Shown: positions 62,607 to 64,000 of the stretch, one piece after another
Numbering within the stretch: position 1 is the stretch's first letter
Layout of the letters: each line of letters opens with the position of its first letter
DNA from: Acidobacteria bacterium RIFCSPLOWO2_12_FULL_68_19
Lineage (GTDB): Bacteria > Acidobacteriota > Vicinamibacteria > Vicinamibacterales > UBA2999
Direction: 5' to 3'
DNA length: 64,000 nt
NCBI GenBank assembly: GCA_001767525.1
Contig: MELF01000017.1
Location: 199,556-263,555 of the forward strand
The notes under the pieces: model-generated
What the model saw: only the letters and a program-made list of their open reading frames with translations
Told to the model about the DNA's origin: nothing
Databases searched by the model: none
Program-made: the position numbers and the translations under genes

Positions 62607-63879
62607 CCTGCACCCCTTCCGGCTGCTCGTCGGGCCGCTGGAACCTCCAGCGGAACTGCGGCGTCAGATAGCCGGACGCCCGGACGTCCTTTTCGCGGCG
62701 CGCCTTTCCGTCCGGCGCGTACACGATGAAGGAGAGCGGCTCGCCCATGATCACGTACTGGCGGCGTCCCTCGCCTTCGCGCGCGACGGTCAGGCTGGGC
62801 ACCACGCTGTAGGTCATCTCGTTGAAGAAGCGGTGGGGCAGCCGCATCAGCGCCTCCCACATGCCGCCGGTTCTGAACAGGCGCATCCCCAGCGGATCGG
62901 CCGTGCGGAAGACCAGCTGCCCGCGCGCCCGCACGTCGTACGCCGCGCAGGCGCACAAGTGATCCTCGAGCAGTTCGAACCGCATGCGGAGATGCGTAAT
63001 CTCGTCTGTCGGCATCCCGCGCACTTCGCGGCCGTCTTCGGTGACGACTCTCACGTCGTGGATGACGGCAAACCGGTTGAGGTGCCGGCCGCGCTCGGAG
63101 CCGGTCAGACCGCGCGCCCAGATCGAATTCTGATAGTCCGCGACGACTTCTTCCGAATCGCCGAACCCCACGACGCGTCCGGCGTTCAACCAGAGCGTCC
63201 GATTGCACACCCGCACGATCGCCTCCATGTCGTGCGACACGAACAGGACCGTGAGCCCTCGTGCCGCTTCCTGCTTCACGCGCTCGAGGCAGCGCTCCTG
63301 GAAGCTCTCGTCGCCGACCGCCAGGATCTCGTCGGCGAGCAGGATCGACGGCTCCATGTTGATGGCGACCGAGAACGCCAGCCGCAGATACATGCCGCTC
63401 GAGTAGTGCTTGAGCGGCGTATCCACGAACTTGTCGACTTCGGCGAACTCCAGGATCTGGTCGAACCGGCGCGCCACGACGGCGCGGGGAACGCCCAGCA
63501 TCGCGGCGTTCAGGAAGATGTTCTCCCGAGCGGACAGATCCGGATCGAATCCGGCGCCCAGTTCCAGCAGCGACACGACCCGACCGCTGCCCGTCACCCG
63601 GCCTTCGGTGGGCGCGACGATCCGCGCCAGGATCTTCAGCAGGGTGGTCTTGCCGGCCCCGTTGGCGCCGATCACCCCGATCACGGTGCCGGGTTCGACG
63701 GTGAGCGACACGTCGCGGAGTGCCCAGAATTCGCGCGCCGGCTCCCTTTCCTGACCGTTCGCCGACCTCCGTCGAATCCGGGCGGCCAGCCGGCGCACGA
63801 TGCCGGCCGGCGTTCGCTCCTCGGCGCTGCTTCCAAGCTCGTAGCGCTTCCCGATTCCCTCGACGACGATCGCGTTCAC
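62590..63879 (-). CDS. wzt: ABC polysaccharide export ATPase with C-terminal glycan-binding domain (Wzt type)
   Basis: 429 aa. Walker A GANGAGKT (71-78), signature HYSSGMYLRLAFS, Walker B SILLADEILAVGD and the switch histidine in VLFVSHDMEAI. Residues beyond about 250 form an extra beta-rich domain of the Wzt_C type that binds the terminal modification of an O-antigen, which would couple export to a chain-end cap such as a methyl group. GTG 63879 overlaps the upstream stop by 4 nt, preferred over GTG 63888. It pairs with Wzm. Confidence 0.88.
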   Translation of the reverse strand: MNAIVVEGIGKRYELGSSAEERTPAGIVRRLAARIRRRSANGQEREPAREFWALRDVSLTVEPGTVIGVIGANGAGKTTLLKILARIVAPTEGRVTGSGRVVSLLELGAGFDPDLSARENIFLNAAMLGVPRAVVARRFDQILEFAEVDKFVDTPLKHYSSGMYLRLAFSVAINMEPSILLADEILAVGDESFQERCLERVKQEAARGLTVLFVSHDMEAIVRVCNRTLWLNAGRVVGFGDSEEVVADYQNSIWARGLTGSERGRHLNRFAVIHDVRVVTEDGREVRGMPTDEITHLRMRFELLEDHLCACAAYDVRARGQLVFRTADPLGMRLFRTGGMWEALMRLPHRFFNEMTYSVVPSLTVAREGEGRRQYVIMGEPLSFIVYAPDGKARREKDVRASGYLTPQFRWRFQRPDEQPEGVQGVARF

Positions 63880-64000
63880 GTGCGCCACCGGGTGGGATCG
63901 CCCACCGCCGAATCCCGTTTGGCTGCCGGCACGACACCGGCCAAGTCCACCAGGGGCGGCACCGCATCCCAGGAGAAATCCAGATAGGTGCGCCTGGCGC
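63876..64000 (-). CDS. C-terminal end of an unidentified protein (partial, probable glycosyltransferase)
   Basis: Only the last 41 codons lie inside the window; the frame stays open to the right edge. The visible ARRTYLDFSWDAVPPLVDL resembles the C-terminal helix of GT4 enzymes, where an arginine/aromatic-rich helix follows the donor domain. Its TGA overlaps the GTG of wzt by 4 nt, so it belongs to the same operon. The glycosyltransferase assignment is weak. Confidence 0.5.
   Translation of the reverse strand, partial: ARRTYLDFSWDAVPPLVDLAGVVPAAKRDSAVGDPTRWRT

Overview
The window is a single large surface-polysaccharide biosynthesis locus from a GC-rich bacterium. Reading frames stay open on both strands for kilobases because of the base composition, so I accepted genes by protein motifs and by how neighbouring genes join, not by length. 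No rRNA, tRNA or housekeeping marker is present. The multi-domain glycan genes and the short dispersed inverted repeats would fit Acidobacteriota (Vicinamibacteria-like) or a similar soil lineage, but this is a tentative guess.

Nearly all genes lie on the minus strand and are transcribed from the right edge to the left. More than twenty adjacent pairs join through 4-nt stop/start overlaps (ATGA, GTGA, once CTGA), so the locus behaves as one or a few long, translationally coupled operons. From right to left: a Wzt/Wzm ABC-2 exporter (61.7-63.9 kb), FkbM methyltransferases, and a 29-60 kb block dominated by very large modular glycosyltransferases. One uncharacterised GT-B-like module occurs nine times complete and once as a fragment. 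It stands alone or is fused to another copy of itself, to an FkbM methyltransferase, to a NanM-like sugar O-methyltransferase, or to a second uncharacterised module marked by a GPW-x-x-E-x-G-x-E-x-LYW motif. That second module occurs five times.

Inside and after this block are sugar-precursor genes. A NeuC/NeuB/NeuA-type set (42.7, 27.2 and 41.0 kb, with NeuA fused to a methyltransferase) could make a CMP-activated nonulosonic acid. A second, compact set at 11.4-18.3 kb (HAD phosphatase, transketolase, CMP-sugar transferase, aldehyde dehydrogenase, SDR, NeuB-like synthase) suggests an unusual CMP-activated ulosonic acid. Further left are a sugar nucleotidyltransferase, a DegT aminotransferase, a WbiB-like epimerase, a GT39-like membrane protein, a WecA-type initiating transferase fused to a truncated FlaA1-like half, GT2/GT4 enzymes, GDP-mannose dehydratase, an RmlD-like reductase and a UDP-sugar dehydrogenase at the left end. 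LhgO and a DUF5672-like gene are the only complete plus-strand genes.

The likely overall role is assembly of a heavily decorated, methylated, acidic glycan (capsule or O-antigen) on undecaprenyl phosphate, exported by the ABC transporter. At 54.9-58.1 kb the locus carries a visible scar: the two ends of a GT-B/FkbM-type fusion flank a GT32 + GT-B cassette. This indicates ongoing module shuffling.
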